Source of the DNA: Martinezella rhizogenes | GTDB lineage: Bacteria; Pseudomonadota; Alphaproteobacteria; Rhizobiales; Rhizobiaceae | NCBI RefSeq assembly: GCF_000799715.1 | Contig: NZ_JUHG01000011.1 | Coordinates: 1,302,001-1,366,000 of the forward strand | Length of the DNA stretch: 64,000 bases | Reading direction: 5' to 3' | In this document: positions 52,709 through 62,602 of the stretch, in pieces | How positions within the stretch are numbered: position 1 is the stretch's first letter | Layout: the number at the start of each line of letters is the position of its first letter | The notes under the pieces: model-generated | The model's database searches: none | What the model was told of the DNA's origin: nothing | What the model saw: only the letters and a program-made list of their open reading frames with translations | Translations under genes and position numbers: made by a program

Positions 52709-54652
52709 TTAGTGCGGCTGTGGTTCGAAACCGCCCTCGGGCTCATCACCTTTGGCACTGAGCGAACCGTCCTTCTTGGCACCGGTTTTCGGCACGGCCG
52801 AACCACGGCTCGGCGGCGTATCGTCACCAAGATCGCGGGCCGGCTTTTCGCCACGAATGAGGCCCTTGATCTCTTCGCCGCTTAGCGTTTCGTATTCTAG
52901 CAGGCCTTCGGCGATTGCCACGAACCCGTCATGCTGTTCGGTAAGGATATCCTTGGCCTGACGATAGGCCTGATCGATCAGGCGGCGTACCTCGTTATCG
53001 ATCGTCTGGGCCGTCGCTTCCGAAACGTTCTTCGACTGCGAGACGGAGTGACCGAGGAAGACTTCCTGCTGGTTTTCGCCATAGGAAACCAGGCCAAGCT
53101 CGTCGGAGAAGCCCCACTGCGTGACCATGGCTCGGGCAAGCTTGGTGGCCTGCTCGATATCCGAGGATGCGCCGGAGGTGATGTTCTCCTTGCCGAAGGT
53201 CAGCTCTTCCGCGACGCGGCCGCCCATCATGATGCAGAGGCGCGACACCATCCACTTGTAGCTCATCGAGTAGCGGTCGCCCTCGGGAAGCTGCATGACC
53301 ATGCCGAGAGCACGACCGCGCGGAATGATAGTCGCCTTGTGCAGCGGATCGGCGACGGCGACATAAAGCGCCGTGATCGCGTGACCGGCTTCGTGATAGG
53401 CCGTGAGCTTCTTTTCCGCTTCGGTCATCGCCGAAGAGCGGCGCTCGGCGCCCATCATGATCTTGTCCTTGGCATCTTCGAATTCCTGCATGGTGACCAG
53501 GCGCTTGTTGCGGCGGGCAGCCATCAGGGCGGCTTCGTTGACGAGGTTCATCAGGTCGGCGCCGGAGAAACCGGGCGTGCCACGGGCAAGCGTCTTCAGA
53601 TCGACGTTAGGAGCCAGTGGAACGTTGCGGGCATGTACCTTGAGGATACGCTCGCGGCCGACGATATCCGGGTTCGGCACGACGACCTGACGGTCGAAGC
53701 GGCCTGGACGCAGGAGCGCCGGGTCGAGAACGTCGGGACGGTTGGTCGCGGCGATGAGGATGATGCCCTCATTGGCCTCGAAACCATCCATCTCGACCAG
53801 CAGCTGGTTCAGCGTCTGCTCGCGTTCGTCGTTACCGCCGCCGAGACCAGCGCCACGATGGCGGCCGACGGCATCGATTTCGTCGATGAAGATGATGCAG
53901 GGCGCATTCTTCTTCGCCTGCTCGAACATGTCGCGGACGCGGCTTGCACCGACGCCGACGAACATTTCCACGAAGTCGGAACCGGAAATGGTGAAGAACG
54001 GCACATTGGCTTCGCCGGCAATGGCGCGCGCCAGAAGCGTCTTACCCGTGCCGGGAGGGCCGACGAGCAGGACACCGCGCGGAATGCGACCGCCAAGGCG
54101 CTGGAACTTCTGCGGATCGCGCAGGAATTCGACAATTTCTTCCAGGTCCTGCTTGGCTTCATCGACACCGGCGACATCGTCGAAGGTGACGCGGCCATGC
54201 GCTTCGGTCAGAAGCTTGGCCTTGGACTTGCCAAAGCCCATCGCACCGCGCGAACCACCCTGCATCTGCCGCATGAAGAACAGCCAGACACCGAGGATCA
54301 GGAGCATCGGCAGCAGCGTGCCGAGATAGCTCAGGAAGCTCGAGGAGCCATCCGATTCCGGACGGCCGACAATGTTGACATTCTTGCTTTGCAAGCGATC
54401 AAGCAGGCTGTCATCCACGACCGGGGCGTAGGTCTGGAAGGGCGTTCCATTCTCGACATAGCTGCCGATCACGCGATTGCCGGTGACGGTGACGTCGCGG
54501 ACGCGGCCGGAATCAACTTCCCGGAGGAATTGCGAATATGGAATTTCCCTGGAGCCTGTTTGTGCCGGCGCGTTCTGGAACATACTAAACAGGGCAATCA
54601 ATAGCAGAGCTATGATTGCCCATAGAGCGAAATTACGAAAATTAGGGTTCAT
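52709..54652 (-). CDS. ftsH: ATP-dependent zinc metalloprotease FtsH
   Basis: A 647-residue inner-membrane AAA protease. The ATG at 54652 ([13 protein letters not shown]) has GGGGAG upstream. Two transmembrane helices (about residues 8-24 and 106-124) enclose a periplasmic domain. The AAA module has Walker [20 protein letters not shown], Walker [17 protein letters not shown], the second region of homology ([13 protein letters not shown]) and the zinc motif [13 protein letters not shown]. It degrades membrane proteins and some regulators such as LpxC or sigma-32 in other bacteria. The neighbouring tilS/ftsH order is the usual one. Confidence 0.97.
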   Translation of the reverse strand: MNPNFRNFALWAIIALLLIALFSMFQNAPAQTGSREIPYSQFLREVDSGRVRDVTVTGNRVIGSYVENGTPFQTYAPVVDDSLLDRLQSKNVNIVGRPESDGSSSFLSYLGTLLPMLLILGVWLFFMRQMQGGSRGAMGFGKSKAKLLTEAHGRVTFDDVAGVDEAKQDLEEIVEFLRDPQKFQRLGGRIPRGVLLVGPPGTGKTLLARAIAGEANVPFFTISGSDFVEMFVGVGASRVRDMFEQAKKNAPCIIFIDEIDAVGRHRGAGLGGGNDEREQTLNQLLVEMDGFEANEGIILIAATNRPDVLDPALLRPGRFDRQVVVPNPDIVGRERILKVHARNVPLAPNVDLKTLARGTPGFSGADLMNLVNEAALMAARRNKRLVTMQEFEDAKDKIMMGAERRSSAMTEAEKKLTAYHEAGHAITALYVAVADPLHKATIIPRGRALGMVMQLPEGDRYSMSYKWMVSRLCIMMGGRVAEELTFGKENITSGASSDIEQATKLARAMVTQWGFSDELGLVSYGENQQEVFLGHSVSQSKNVSEATAQTIDNEVRRLIDQAYRQAKDILTEQHDGFVAIAEGLLEYETLSGEEIKGLIRGEKPARDLGDDTPPSRGSAVPKTGAKKDGSLSAKGDEPEGGFEPQPH

Positions 54653-54777
54653 CGAACTCCCCAGCACTGAAACTTCCACCGTTGAACGGCGGCATTACTT
54701 GATCCCTAACATAGGGTTGCGCCAAGCCCTTGCCAAGGCAAACCACGCCGACACATGCTTTATTCCGTCAATAAGTC

Positions 54778-56100
54778 TCAAAGCGGCGGCGGCATATAGG
54801 GTTCGCGGCCGAGGCAAGCCGCCAACCGATTGGCGAATGTGCGATTGAATCGTGTCAAAAAGCGGTCGAAGGGCGCGAGATAAGGCGCAATCGTGACCGA
54901 TGCAGCAGTGTCCTCATCGCTTGCGATGACTCTGGGCAACACCGCTCGCGCACGCTGCACGGCGCCTTTCGGTAGCCTTTCCGGAAATTCCGCCGCTCCC
55001 ATTGCCCCCGCTGCTTCGACCCGAATGACCGATGGTCCGTGATTGACGATCCGGAAGCGACCATCCCAGATACCGACGGCTCCGGCGGCAAGCACAAGCG
55101 GCCGAATGTCGCGGCTTTCGCGCATGAGATAAAGCTCGTCCCGGCGCAGATCGAAGACAACACCGCCCGCGGTACGCCGCCCTGGCCTGCCCTCGCCGAT
55201 GAAATCGAGGATGCGGCGCATCCGCGCACGACCCGGCCCGTATGGTTCCCCTCCCAATGAGGCGGCTAGATAGGAGAGCGCATAGACGATGACCGCCTCA
55301 TCGGCGGAAAGCCCCGCGCGACTGATGGCACAGAGAACGCCCGCATGGATCGTGACATGTTCATCGAGCCATGTCGCGGCTTCAGCCGAAAGCGCCGCGC
55401 GCGTCGCACCGCCATCCGGCAAGGAGGCCGGCAGCGGATCCTGCAACAGGCGTTGGCGCGTACGCACGCGCTCGTAGCGAACATCCTCGTTGCTTGGGTC
55501 GTCCAGCCAGGACGTGCCGCGCTCGGTGAGATAGCTTCGGATATCCGCCCGCCTGCAGCCAAGAAACGGCCTGGCGATCCAGACGCGCCGGTCGAAAAGC
55601 ACTGCGTCGGCAATGCCCGTACCGGCTCCAGCCTCACCTTCGTTCAGACGTGCCGTGCGCATGGCCAGCGTCTCTCGCTGGTCGTCGATCGTGTGGGCAG
55701 TGACGATGACATTTGCCGAGATTTCGGCGGCGATATCGGCAAGCAGCCCGTAGCGTGCCTCGCGGGCGGCGGCCATGATGCCATTCTTCGGCTTCTCGCC
55801 CTCCCATCGCCGCATGACATGCGCAATTCCGAGCGACGCACAGAGCACAGCGACATGGCGCGCCTCATCGGCGGCTTCAGTGCGCAAACCATGATCGATC
55901 GTTGCAGCGGAAAGGGTGACGTTGGAATTTGGAAGTGATTTCACATGCTCTGCAAGAGCGACCAGAAGGCCGGTGGAATCGCTACCGCCGGAAATGGCAA
56001 CCAGAATATGCGAGGGTTTGAAAAGGGAGTAAATAAAATCGTCCGCTGCGGCTTCGGGCATTTGCGCTGTTGCAGCGCCAGTCACAGCGTCACTAGACAT
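54778..56100 (-). CDS. tilS: tRNA(Ile)-lysidine synthetase
   Basis: A 440-residue ATP-dependent enzyme that modifies C34 of tRNA-Ile2 to lysidine, so it reads AUA. The PP-loop is ILVAISGGSDSTGLLVALAE, followed by IDHGLRTEAADEARHV and VTAHTIDDQRETLAMR. The C-terminal substrate-binding part is more divergent. Starts TTG 56115 and ATG 56100 are both possible; ATG is preferred. It lies 4 bases after the cpoB stop in the same direction, so it is co-transcribed with it. Confidence 0.93.
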   Translation of the reverse strand: MSSDAVTGAATAQMPEAAADDFIYSLFKPSHILVAISGGSDSTGLLVALAEHVKSLPNSNVTLSAATIDHGLRTEAADEARHVAVLCASLGIAHVMRRWEGEKPKNGIMAAAREARYGLLADIAAEISANVIVTAHTIDDQRETLAMRTARLNEGEAGAGTGIADAVLFDRRVWIARPFLGCRRADIRSYLTERGTSWLDDPSNEDVRYERVRTRQRLLQDPLPASLPDGGATRAALSAEAATWLDEHVTIHAGVLCAISRAGLSADEAVIVYALSYLAASLGGEPYGPGRARMRRILDFIGEGRPGRRTAGGVVFDLRRDELYLMRESRDIRPLVLAAGAVGIWDGRFRIVNHGPSVIRVEAAGAMGAAEFPERLPKGAVQRARAVLPRVIASDEDTAASVTIAPYLAPFDRFLTRFNRTFANRLAACLGREPYMPPPL

Positions 56101-56104
56101 GACA

Positions 56105-57151
56105 TCAGCAGGCAAGGCGCTTTTGTTCGCTCGCCACCTTGTTGGAAACAGCTTTCGAGGCCTTCGGATAACGCTTGTTCACCTCGCGCAGGGTCGCGCA
56201 GGCCGTATCCTTGTTGTCGAGGGCGGCAAGCGACATGCCGAGCTTCAGGAGCATTTCCGGCGCTTTCTCGGAGGTGCTGTATTTCTGATGCGCGTTCAGG
56301 AAAGTCTTGGCGGCATCGTTGTACTTGCCTTGCGAATAAAGCGCTTCTCCAAGCCAGAAATTCGCATCCGCCGAGCGGCCGCTGCTCGGATAGCTGTCGA
56401 TATACTGACGAAACTCCTGTTCGGCGACACTGTAGTCGCCGGACAGGACGTGGCCATAAGCCGCCTTGTACTGATCATTCTCGCTGCCGAGCGAAGCCGT
56501 CTGCGTTCCCGAACCCGCGCTCGGCGGTGCGCCGGAGCCATTGTTGGTGCGCGATGCCGTCGCACCGACCTGCTTGCCGTTCTGATCGAGCTGGATCGAG
56601 CCGAGCTGGGTCGGCGGCTTGCCGGAGCCACCACCCTGTTGAGCCGTGGCCGGCATGTCGCTGCCTGAATCACCGATGACGCCGGCGATGTCGTCCTGCT
56701 GACCGCTGGACGGAGCCTGAGCCGGAACGTCGGCTTCGCTTTTCTTCATCGAGCCGCCGCCGATGGTGGTCGTACTACCACCGGAGGGAGGACTGGCCGA
56801 ACCGCCGCCGCGCTTTTCCAGCTGCTGGAAGCGGAATTCATTGTCTTCCTGCGTCTTGCGAATCTGCTCCTGCATCTGCAGCAACTGATAGCTCATCTCC
56901 TCGACGCGGCCGTTCAACTGGCGCATCTGGTCCTCGAGTTGCTGCAGGCGGACTTCCGCATTGCTGCTCTGGACGTTGATGACGGGGGCTTGTTCGACCT
57001 GACCCTGACGAGCGGCATCGCTCGGAGCAGCCTGTTCCGAGGCACCGCGACCGCCTAGGTGCAGTCCGAAAAGCGAAAGGGCCGAGGCATCACGCTCACT
57101 ACCGACAACAGCAGCGAGGCAAAGCAAGCTCGCCACGACAAGTTTTCTCAT
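56105..57151 (-). CDS. cpoB: Tol-Pal system protein CpoB (YbgF)
   Basis: A 348-residue periplasmic protein with a signal peptide (residues 1-25, VVASLLCLAAVVGSERDASA). An N-terminal coiled coil (about residues 60-115: LQQLEDQMRQLNGRVEEMSY) forms the trimer stalk. A long low-complexity Gly/Ser/Gln/Thr linker follows, longer than in E. coli, then C-terminal TPR repeats (about 230-345: YKAAYGHVLSGDYSVAEQEF, ANFWLGEALYSQGKYNDAAK). It couples Tol function to peptidoglycan synthesis in E. coli. A terminator separates it from pal upstream, so it probably has its own promoter. Confidence 0.93.
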   Translation of the reverse strand: MRKLVVASLLCLAAVVGSERDASALSLFGLHLGGRGASEQAAPSDAARQGQVEQAPVINVQSSNAEVRLQQLEDQMRQLNGRVEEMSYQLLQMQEQIRKTQEDNEFRFQQLEKRGGGSASPPSGGSTTTIGGGSMKKSEADVPAQAPSSGQQDDIAGVIGDSGSDMPATAQQGGGSGKPPTQLGSIQLDQNGKQVGATASRTNNGSGAPPSAGSGTQTASLGSENDQYKAAYGHVLSGDYSVAEQEFRQYIDSYPSSGRSADANFWLGEALYSQGKYNDAAKTFLNAHQKYSTSEKAPEMLLKLGMSLAALDNKDTACATLREVNKRYPKASKAVSNKVASEQKRLAC

Positions 57152-57260
57152 GGATCTATCCTGTTCCATTGATTCTTCGCGCCTTGGGCACAACACAGGA
57201 GATTTTTACAATTACTCTCAAAAAGCAACGGAGTTCGGCCAAAGTGTGGTCAAAAAACCA

Positions 57261-57283
57261 AAGGCGGCCACGGGGGCCGCCTT
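57261..57283 (-). terminator. Intrinsic terminator of pal
   Basis: AAGGCGGCC (57261-57269) pairs with GGCCGCCTT (57275-57283), followed on the minus strand by TGGTTTTTTG. It lies 28 bases after the pal stop and ends the tolQRAB-pal transcript. Confidence 0.88.
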
Positions 57284-57310
57284 CGCACGCTTTGAGCGGA
57301 ATTTCGGCTA

Positions 57311-57844
57311 TCAGGAGCCGGCGCCGTTAAGCACCGTGACGGCGCGGCGGTTCTGCGACCAGCAGGAAATGTCGTCGCAGGTCGCAACCGGGCGTTCCTT
57401 GCCGTAGGAGATCGTCTTCATGCGCTGAGCCGGAACGCCGCGCGAAGCGAGATAGTCCTTGGTGGCGGCAGCACGACGTGCGCCGAGAGCCAGGTTGTAT
57501 TCGCGCGTGCCGCGTTCGTCGGCATGGCCTTCGACGGTGATCGCGTAATTCGGATAACGGGCGAGCCACTGAGCCTGACGGTCGAGCGTCTGGGAGGCGT
57601 CAGAACGGATCGACGTGCTGTCGGTGTCGAAGAAGATGCGATCGCCGACATTGACCGTGAAGTCCTGCGGCGAGCCCGGAGTGGCACTGCCGGCACCATT
57701 GAGGCCAAGGCCGTTGGCATCGTTCGGCAGGCCCTTCTTGGAGGCGCAGCCAGCCAGCGAAAGGCCGACGAAAAGCGCGATCATGATCGGGTTGCGTGCG
57801 AGGGTCTGCATGTGGCCAAGGGCCGGGGTTGCGATGCGGCTCAT
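57311..57844 (-). CDS. pal: Peptidoglycan-associated lipoprotein
   Basis: A 177-residue outer-membrane lipoprotein. The ATG at 57844 is preferred. The lipobox is GLSLAGC with the lipidated Cys at about residue 33, a rather long signal region. Residues about 70-175 are an OmpA-like peptidoglycan-binding domain (DRIFFDTDSTSIRSDASQTL and VEGHADERGTREYNLALGAR with the Asp and Arg that grip diaminopimelate). It tethers the outer membrane and partners TolB. It is downstream of tolB with a 155-base gap. Confidence 0.96.
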   Translation of the reverse strand: MSRIATPALGHMQTLARNPIMIALFVGLSLAGCASKKGLPNDANGLGLNGAGSATPGSPQDFTVNVGDRIFFDTDSTSIRSDASQTLDRQAQWLARYPNYAITVEGHADERGTREYNLALGARRAAATKDYLASRGVPAQRMKTISYGKERPVATCDDISCWSQNRRAVTVLNGAGS

Positions 57845-57999
57845 GGCCGGTCTCTCCTTAAACATCTCTATCAGGGTTGCCAGACTGTAACCGGATGCGG
57901 TTAATCCGATTTCAACAAGTATGGTTAATGCTGTCTTAAAATTGTCCCGAACTGGTCAAGTCACAGGACTTTGCGGCGATAACGTGGCGTGCACCTTCC

Positions 58000-59304
58000 C
58001 TATTCGAGGAGCGGCGACCAGGCCGGGTCGGAAGCAAAGCCAGGGGTCGGGATCTTCTGCTCGTTGTAACCGGTCAGATCGATCGAATAGAGCTGCGGGC
58101 CGCTGGAACCGGCCGGTTCGCGGAAAAACATGACGACGCGGCCGTTCGGCGCCCAGGTCGGACCTTCATTGTGGAAGCCCGTGGTCAACAGGCGCTCGCC
58201 CGAGCCGTCCGTCTTCATCACGCCGATCGAGAAGCTCCCGCCCGACTGCTTGGTAAAGGCGATAAGATCGCCGCGCGGCGACCAGACCGGCGTCGAATAG
58301 GAACCGTCACCGAACGAGATGCGGCGCTGGTTGGAGCCATCGGCGTTCATGACGTAGATCTGCTGCTTGCCACCGCGGTCGCTTTCGAAGGCGACCTGGG
58401 TGCCGTCGGGCGAATAGGATGGTGAGGTATCGATGGCGGCCGTCGACGTCAGGCGCGTCGTGGTGCGCGAGCGCAGGTCCATCGTATAGATGTTGGCATT
58501 GCCTTCCTGCTGCAGGCTCATGATCACCCGCTGGCCATCCGGCGAGAAGCGCGGCGAGAAGGTCATGCCGGGGAAGTTGCCGACGATTTCCCGCTGGCCC
58601 GTCTGCAGCTGCAACAGGTAGACGCGCGGCTGCTGGTTGGCGAAGGACATGTAGGTCACTTCTTGCCGGCTCGGCGAGAAGCGTGGCGTCAGCACGAGGT
58701 CGCTGCCGTTGGTCAGCATACGAACATTGGCACCGTCCTGGTCCATGATGGCGAGCTGCGTCTTGCGAGCGGTCTTCGGACCACTTTCGGCGACAAAGAC
58801 GACGCGGGTATCGAAATAGCCCTTCTCGCCGGTGATCTTCTCATAGATCGCGTCGGCAATAATATGGGCGACACGGCGCCAGTTGTCCGGCTGCGCATAG
58901 AATTGCTGGCCGAGCATCTGACTGTTGCCAAATGTGTCCCACAGGCGGAACTCGGCGCGAAGGCGACCCCCGTCCTGCGTCACGCGGCCGGTCACCAATG
59001 CCTGGGCATTGATCGCGGTCCAGTCCGGGAAGCGCGGCGTCGAATCCGGATTGGTGATCTTCTCGATGAAGGCCTGCTTGTTGACCGGCGCGAACAAGCC
59101 TGACCGCTGCAGGTCGGCGGCAATCACGCCCGAAATCTGCGCTCCGAGACCATCATTCGACAGCAGATCGGTAATGGCGATCGGCATGGGCTGGACATTG
59201 CCCTTGCTGATGTTGATCTCGACCACGGCATAAGCGGGCGAAGCATAGGCTGCCACCAGACCCGCCAGCACCAGCAGGAGACGAAGGAAGGGTTTTTTGA
59301 ACAT
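58000..59304 (-). CDS. tolB: Tol-Pal system beta-propeller protein TolB
   Basis: A 434-residue periplasmic protein. The start at 59304 (MFKKPFL) is followed by a signal peptide ending SPAYAVVE. Residues 30-165 form the D1 domain ([20 protein letters not shown]); then six beta-propeller repeats carry the TolB/WD40-like pattern ([80 protein letters not shown]). It binds Pal and is released by TolA. It starts 20 bases after the TolA-III paralogue gene. Confidence 0.96.
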   Translation of the reverse strand: MFKKPFLRLLLVLAGLVAAYASPAYAVVEINISKGNVQPMPIAITDLLSNDGLGAQISGVIAADLQRSGLFAPVNKQAFIEKITNPDSTPRFPDWTAINAQALVTGRVTQDGGRLRAEFRLWDTFGNSQMLGQQFYAQPDNWRRVAHIIADAIYEKITGEKGYFDTRVVFVAESGPKTARKTQLAIMDQDGANVRMLTNGSDLVLTPRFSPSRQEVTYMSFANQQPRVYLLQLQTGQREIVGNFPGMTFSPRFSPDGQRVIMSLQQEGNANIYTMDLRSRTTTRLTSTAAIDTSPSYSPDGTQVAFESDRGGKQQIYVMNADGSNQRRISFGDGSYSTPVWSPRGDLIAFTKQSGGSFSIGVMKTDGSGERLLTTGFHNEGPTWAPNGRVVMFFREPAGSSGPQLYSIDLTGYNEQKIPTPGFASDPAWSPLLE

Positions 59305-59324
59305 GTGTGCCAAGCCTTTCAGCA

Positions 59325-59735
59325 TTAATGCGCCAGGTTGCTGGTGTCGAAGTTGATGATGACTTCTTTCCAGGCATCGTATTTATCAAGCGGCAAGTTC
59401 TTGAAGGGAGAGGATCTGAGAACAGCGCGATAGGCGCTCGTTGCAATGGCTTGTCGCGTCGGTGGAGGGCCGCCGGTCGCCATCACACTAGGCTTCCCAA
59501 TAATTTGGCCGGATCGATCGAGTTTCATCCGAATTTTAACGCGCACTTTGTCCGCGCCTGCCAAACCCGGAACGATATTCCAATTCTGCATAACCTGATT
59601 GGGAATCGCGCTAGCATCACCAACGCGCCCATCTTCAGCGAATGCCGGAACGGCAAGCGCAGCCGCAAAAATGACCGGCAACAGCACAAGTCTGCGGAGA
59701 CGACATTGGATCATCTGTACCAAGCTCTCCCGCAT
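59325..59735 (-). CDS. Secreted stand-alone TolA domain III-like protein
   Basis: A 136-residue protein starting at an ATG that overlaps the tolA stop (TGATG), so translation is coupled. A signal peptide ([20 protein letters not shown], about residues 14-33) leads into a 95-residue domain that parallels the C-terminal domain of the TolA encoded just upstream: [20 protein letters not shown] against KYWNLMPGLEGAGDVRIKVH, and [19 protein letters not shown] against VDKYDDWQEVVVNFSAADL. It has no membrane anchor or stalk. It may compete with or assist TolA at TolB or Pal. It lies between tolA and tolB in the operon. Confidence 0.85.
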   Translation of the reverse strand: MRESLVQMIQCRLRRLVLLPVIFAAALAVPAFAEDGRVGDASAIPNQVMQNWNIVPGLAGADKVRVKIRMKLDRSGQIIGKPSVMATGGPPPTRQAIATSAYRAVLRSSPFKNLPLDKYDAWKEVIINFDTSNLAH

Positions 59736-60967
59736 CACATTCCCAAATCCGCTGCGCTGAAATTGACGACGACTTCCTGCCAGTCGTCATACTTGTCCAC
59801 CGGCAGGACCTTCAGATAATCCGACTGCGCCCGCATCACAGCGCGCACGGCGGCGCTCTGCATTGCCGACTGCGTCGAAGCCGGCCCGCCGCTCGTCGTG
59901 GCCTCCGGTTCGCCGACGATCTGCCCGGACTTGTCGAGCTTGAAGTGCACCTTGATCCGCACATCGCCCGCGCCTTCCAGTCCCGGCATCAGGTTCCAGT
60001 ACTTGGCGATCAAGTCGCGCAAGCCGTCTTGCTGGCTCTGGCTGAGTTTGCCGCCGCCGAGCGATTTCATGCCGCCGCGCGAGGTGACCTGGGTATCGGC
60101 GCCGGCAGAAGCCTGCTGAGACGAGCGCTTCGCGCCACCCTTCGACGAGGTATTGTTCAGCATCGCCGAGATATCATCGGCGTTGAAATCACTGGCGCCC
60201 GACTTGGCGCTCTTGGCTGTCTCGCTCTTCTTGTCGGCGTCCTTCTTGCCATCATCGGCCGACGTGGTCTTGCTTGTACTCTGCGTCGTCGTCTTGTCCG
60301 TCGGCTTGGCGTCGGCCACCTTCACATCCGGCTTCGGCACCGGCTTGACTTCAGGCTTCTGCTCGGCGGTCTTCGGTGGCGTCGGCTGCGGCTTTATATC
60401 CGGTACGGGAACATTGTTCGGTAACTGGATTTCAGCCTGCTGCGTCGGCTGTTGGGCCGGCGGCGGTGTCGGCGTTGCATCGGCCTTCGGCGTCGGAGGC
60501 GTCGGATCGGTCTTCGGCGTCGGAGTGGGCGTCACATCCGGCTTCTGCTGCGGGACGGCAGCCACTTCCTTCGGCGCGGCTTCGGTGTCCTTCTGCTCGA
60601 TCGTTTTGGCATCGTTCGGGCGCGGATCGTCCTGCGGAACGGGCGTATCCACCTTCTTCGGCGCCAATGCCGCCGTGTCGCTCTCCGGCCGTTGGGTCGG
60701 CACGACCGGATTTTTGATATCGACGTTGTTCTCGCCAGCGTTTTGAGCGTTGGCGACCTGGTCCTGCTTCGTGGTCTGCTTACGGGAGACGTGGTCCGTC
60801 ACCGGCGCCTTCTTCTCACCCTGCTGGAGCTGGTCTGCCGTCACGATGTCGACATCCATCGCCGTGCTTTCAGGCGTCTCCAGCGGAGCCGGCGCGGTCA
60901 GCGTCAGCATGGCGCCAACCAGCACCAGGATATGAAAAACCGCCGATGTGACGAGACTGCGCTTCAT
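59735..60967 (-). CDS. tolA: Cell envelope integrity protein TolA
   Basis: A 410-residue protein: an N-terminal transmembrane helix with the TolQR-interacting SHLS-like segment (SAVFHILVLVGAML, residues 8-24), a long Pro/Lys/Thr/Ala-rich periplasmic linker (about 40-300, with PTPTPKTDPTPPTPKADATP), and the C-terminal domain III (about 315-410) that binds TolB. The linker is Pro-rich rather than the helical Ala/Lys stalk of E. coli, common in alphaproteobacteria. It lies between tolR and the TolA-III paralogue, and its stop overlaps the paralogue's start. Confidence 0.93.
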   Translation of the reverse strand: MKRSLVTSAVFHILVLVGAMLTLTAPAPLETPESTAMDVDIVTADQLQQGEKKAPVTDHVSRKQTTKQDQVANAQNAGENNVDIKNPVVPTQRPESDTAALAPKKVDTPVPQDDPRPNDAKTIEQKDTEAAPKEVAAVPQQKPDVTPTPTPKTDPTPPTPKADATPTPPPAQQPTQQAEIQLPNNVPVPDIKPQPTPPKTAEQKPEVKPVPKPDVKVADAKPTDKTTTQSTSKTTSADDGKKDADKKSETAKSAKSGASDFNADDISAMLNNTSSKGGAKRSSQQASAGADTQVTSRGGMKSLGGGKLSQSQQDGLRDLIAKYWNLMPGLEGAGDVRIKVHFKLDKSGQIVGEPEATTSGGPASTQSAMQSAAVRAVMRAQSDYLKVLPVDKYDDWQEVVVNFSAADLGM

Positions 60968-60976
60968 GTCGATCCG

Positions 60977-61435
60977 TCAGTGGTCCGTTGTCTGCTGCGT
61001 GACCAGGCCGATGTTCTTGTAGCCGGCCTCCTGAATGCGCGACATGACGTCGGCGATCACGCCATAAGGCGCTTTTCCGTCGCCGCGCACGAAGATGCGT
61101 TCATTGTAGCCGGTCGTAGCAATCGCCTGCAGCTTGGCGGCGATATCAGCCGCATCGATCTGCGTTTCCTGCAAAAAGACCTGGCCATCTGCCTTGATGG
61201 AAAGAGTGATCGGCTGTGTCTGAGCGTTGAGCGCGCCGGCCTGCGTTTGCGGTAGGTCGATCGGTACGCCCGACGTCATCATCGGCGCGGCCACCATGAA
61301 GATGATCAAAAGCACGAGCATGACGTCGACCAGCGGCGTCACGTTGATTTCGGAGATCGGACCGCCCCGGCCTCCGCCGCGACGGCTGCCCCGGCGACCA
61401 CCGCCGCCACCATTGCCTCCAACAGACATTCCCAT
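60977..61435 (-). CDS. tolR: Tol-Pal proton channel subunit TolR
   Basis: A 152-residue ExbD/TolR protein. A Gly/Arg-rich N-terminal tail (GGNGGGGGRRGSRRGGGRGG) precedes the conserved SEINVTPLVDVMLVLLIIFM segment, in which the Asp in the transmembrane helix (PLVDVML) carries protons. The C-terminal half is the periplasmic domain. It starts 27 bases after tolQ and its stop is 9 bases before tolA. Confidence 0.95.
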   Translation of the reverse strand: MGMSVGGNGGGGGRRGSRRGGGRGGPISEINVTPLVDVMLVLLIIFMVAAPMMTSGVPIDLPQTQAGALNAQTQPITLSIKADGQVFLQETQIDAADIAAKLQAIATTGYNERIFVRGDGKAPYGVIADVMSRIQEAGYKNIGLVTQQTTDH

Positions 61436-61462
61436 ATGAGTTACTCCGGTTCCGTCCGTGCT

Positions 61463-62185
61463 TTACTGGGCAGCCTGGCGAGGCTGCAGCTTCTCGTCGA
61501 TCTGGCGCGACAGGATGGCGGAGAATTCATCCGCAAATCCTTCCATGCGACCCGTCAGCTTGCCGGCATCGGCCGAGAACTTGTTGTAGGCGATAACCGC
61601 CGGAATAGCGGCGACAAGGCCGATGGCAGTTGCGAGCAGCGCTTCGGCGATACCCGGAGCGACGACCGCGAGATTGGTCGACTTCGAACCGGCGATCGCC
61701 TGGAACGAGGTCATGATACCGACGACCGTACCGAACAGACCGATGAACGGACCGGCCGAGCCGATGGTCGCGAGCGATCCGAGACGAGCCCCTAGATGTT
61801 CCGATTCACGCGCCAGCGTCACGTCCATGGCGCGGTCGATACGCATTTGCAGGCCGATCGGCGACCGTGCGCCGCGCTCGAACGACTTCTTCCACTCGCG
61901 CATCGCGGCGACGAAGATGGCGCTGAGGCCGGTGTTGGTGCGCTCCGAAAGCGTGCGGTAGAGCTCTTCGAGCGACTGCCCCGACCAGAAGACCTGTTCG
62001 AAGTGATCGAACTGCCGGCGTGCCCGGGCAAAGCTCAGATATTTGTCGATGACGATCGCCCAGGTCCATACGGACGCCGCGAGCAGACCGAGCATGACGA
62101 GCTTGACCACCAAGCCCGCCTGCATGAAGAGTGACCAGAGTGTGATGTCCGGTGTGGTGGCCGCGGCCAATGCTACTTGTTCCAT
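61463..62185 (-). CDS. tolQ: Tol-Pal proton channel subunit TolQ
   Basis: A 240-residue ExbB/TolQ/MotA-family protein with three transmembrane helices: about residues 17-40 (LFMQAGLVVKLVMLGLLAAS), 135-160 (LGSLATIGSAGPFIGLFGTV with the conserved GxxxxxxGLxGTV) and 172-200 (NLAVVAPGIAEALLATAIGL). With TolR it makes the proton-driven motor that energises TolA. It is the first gene of tolQ-tolR-tolA-(TolA-III)-tolB-pal. The start is MEQVALAAATT. Confidence 0.96.
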   Translation of the reverse strand: MEQVALAAATTPDITLWSLFMQAGLVVKLVMLGLLAASVWTWAIVIDKYLSFARARRQFDHFEQVFWSGQSLEELYRTLSERTNTGLSAIFVAAMREWKKSFERGARSPIGLQMRIDRAMDVTLARESEHLGARLGSLATIGSAGPFIGLFGTVVGIMTSFQAIAGSKSTNLAVVAPGIAEALLATAIGLVAAIPAVIAYNKFSADAGKLTGRMEGFADEFSAILSRQIDEKLQPRQAAQ

Positions 62186-62602
62186 TGATCCAAAATCCCC
62201 GAATCCAAACGCCCGGTGCTAGACCGGGCGGCTAAAAGTGATCTCACAAGAATTGTTTGGCAGCCGCCGCTGAACGCCCTGGTCAAGCCTTCCAAGCTAT
62301 ACTGCCTTCTTGCCGTCAAATTTGGTCAAAGGAAGGCGTGCACCGCACAAACTCTGACGCGATCAGTAAGACACTATTATGGTTAAAAGAATGTTAGCGT
62401 CGAAACATGAAAGATTTAACAGTGAAGGCTAGTCTAGCTCCTGGAAAAAACTGACCGGACGGTGCCGGCGGCGAACGCAAACAGATCTTGCGCGCGGCAA
62501 TTCCTTCACACGAAACTCATGTTTAAGCAAGAAGGCTTTTGGGCACCACAACATCGGCCCGTATAACGCCTCAAAAATCCGCAAGCAGCAGCTAATGCGA
62601 CA
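62186..62602. other. Gene-free region upstream of tolQ
   Basis: A 417-base gap. A perfect hairpin CGCCCGGT/ACCGGGCG (62210-62230, loop GCTAG) lies about 25 bases before tolQ. AT-rich patches around 62365-62430 could hold the tolQ promoter. No small gene or RNA was recognised. The gap means tolQ is not tightly coupled to ybgC here. Confidence 0.45.

Noticed and set aside
52931..54604. Long open frame of 557 codons opposite ftsH
   Set aside because: It is a shadow of the well-supported ftsH gene; the translation has no recognisable motif, and long antisense frames are common in high-GC DNA.
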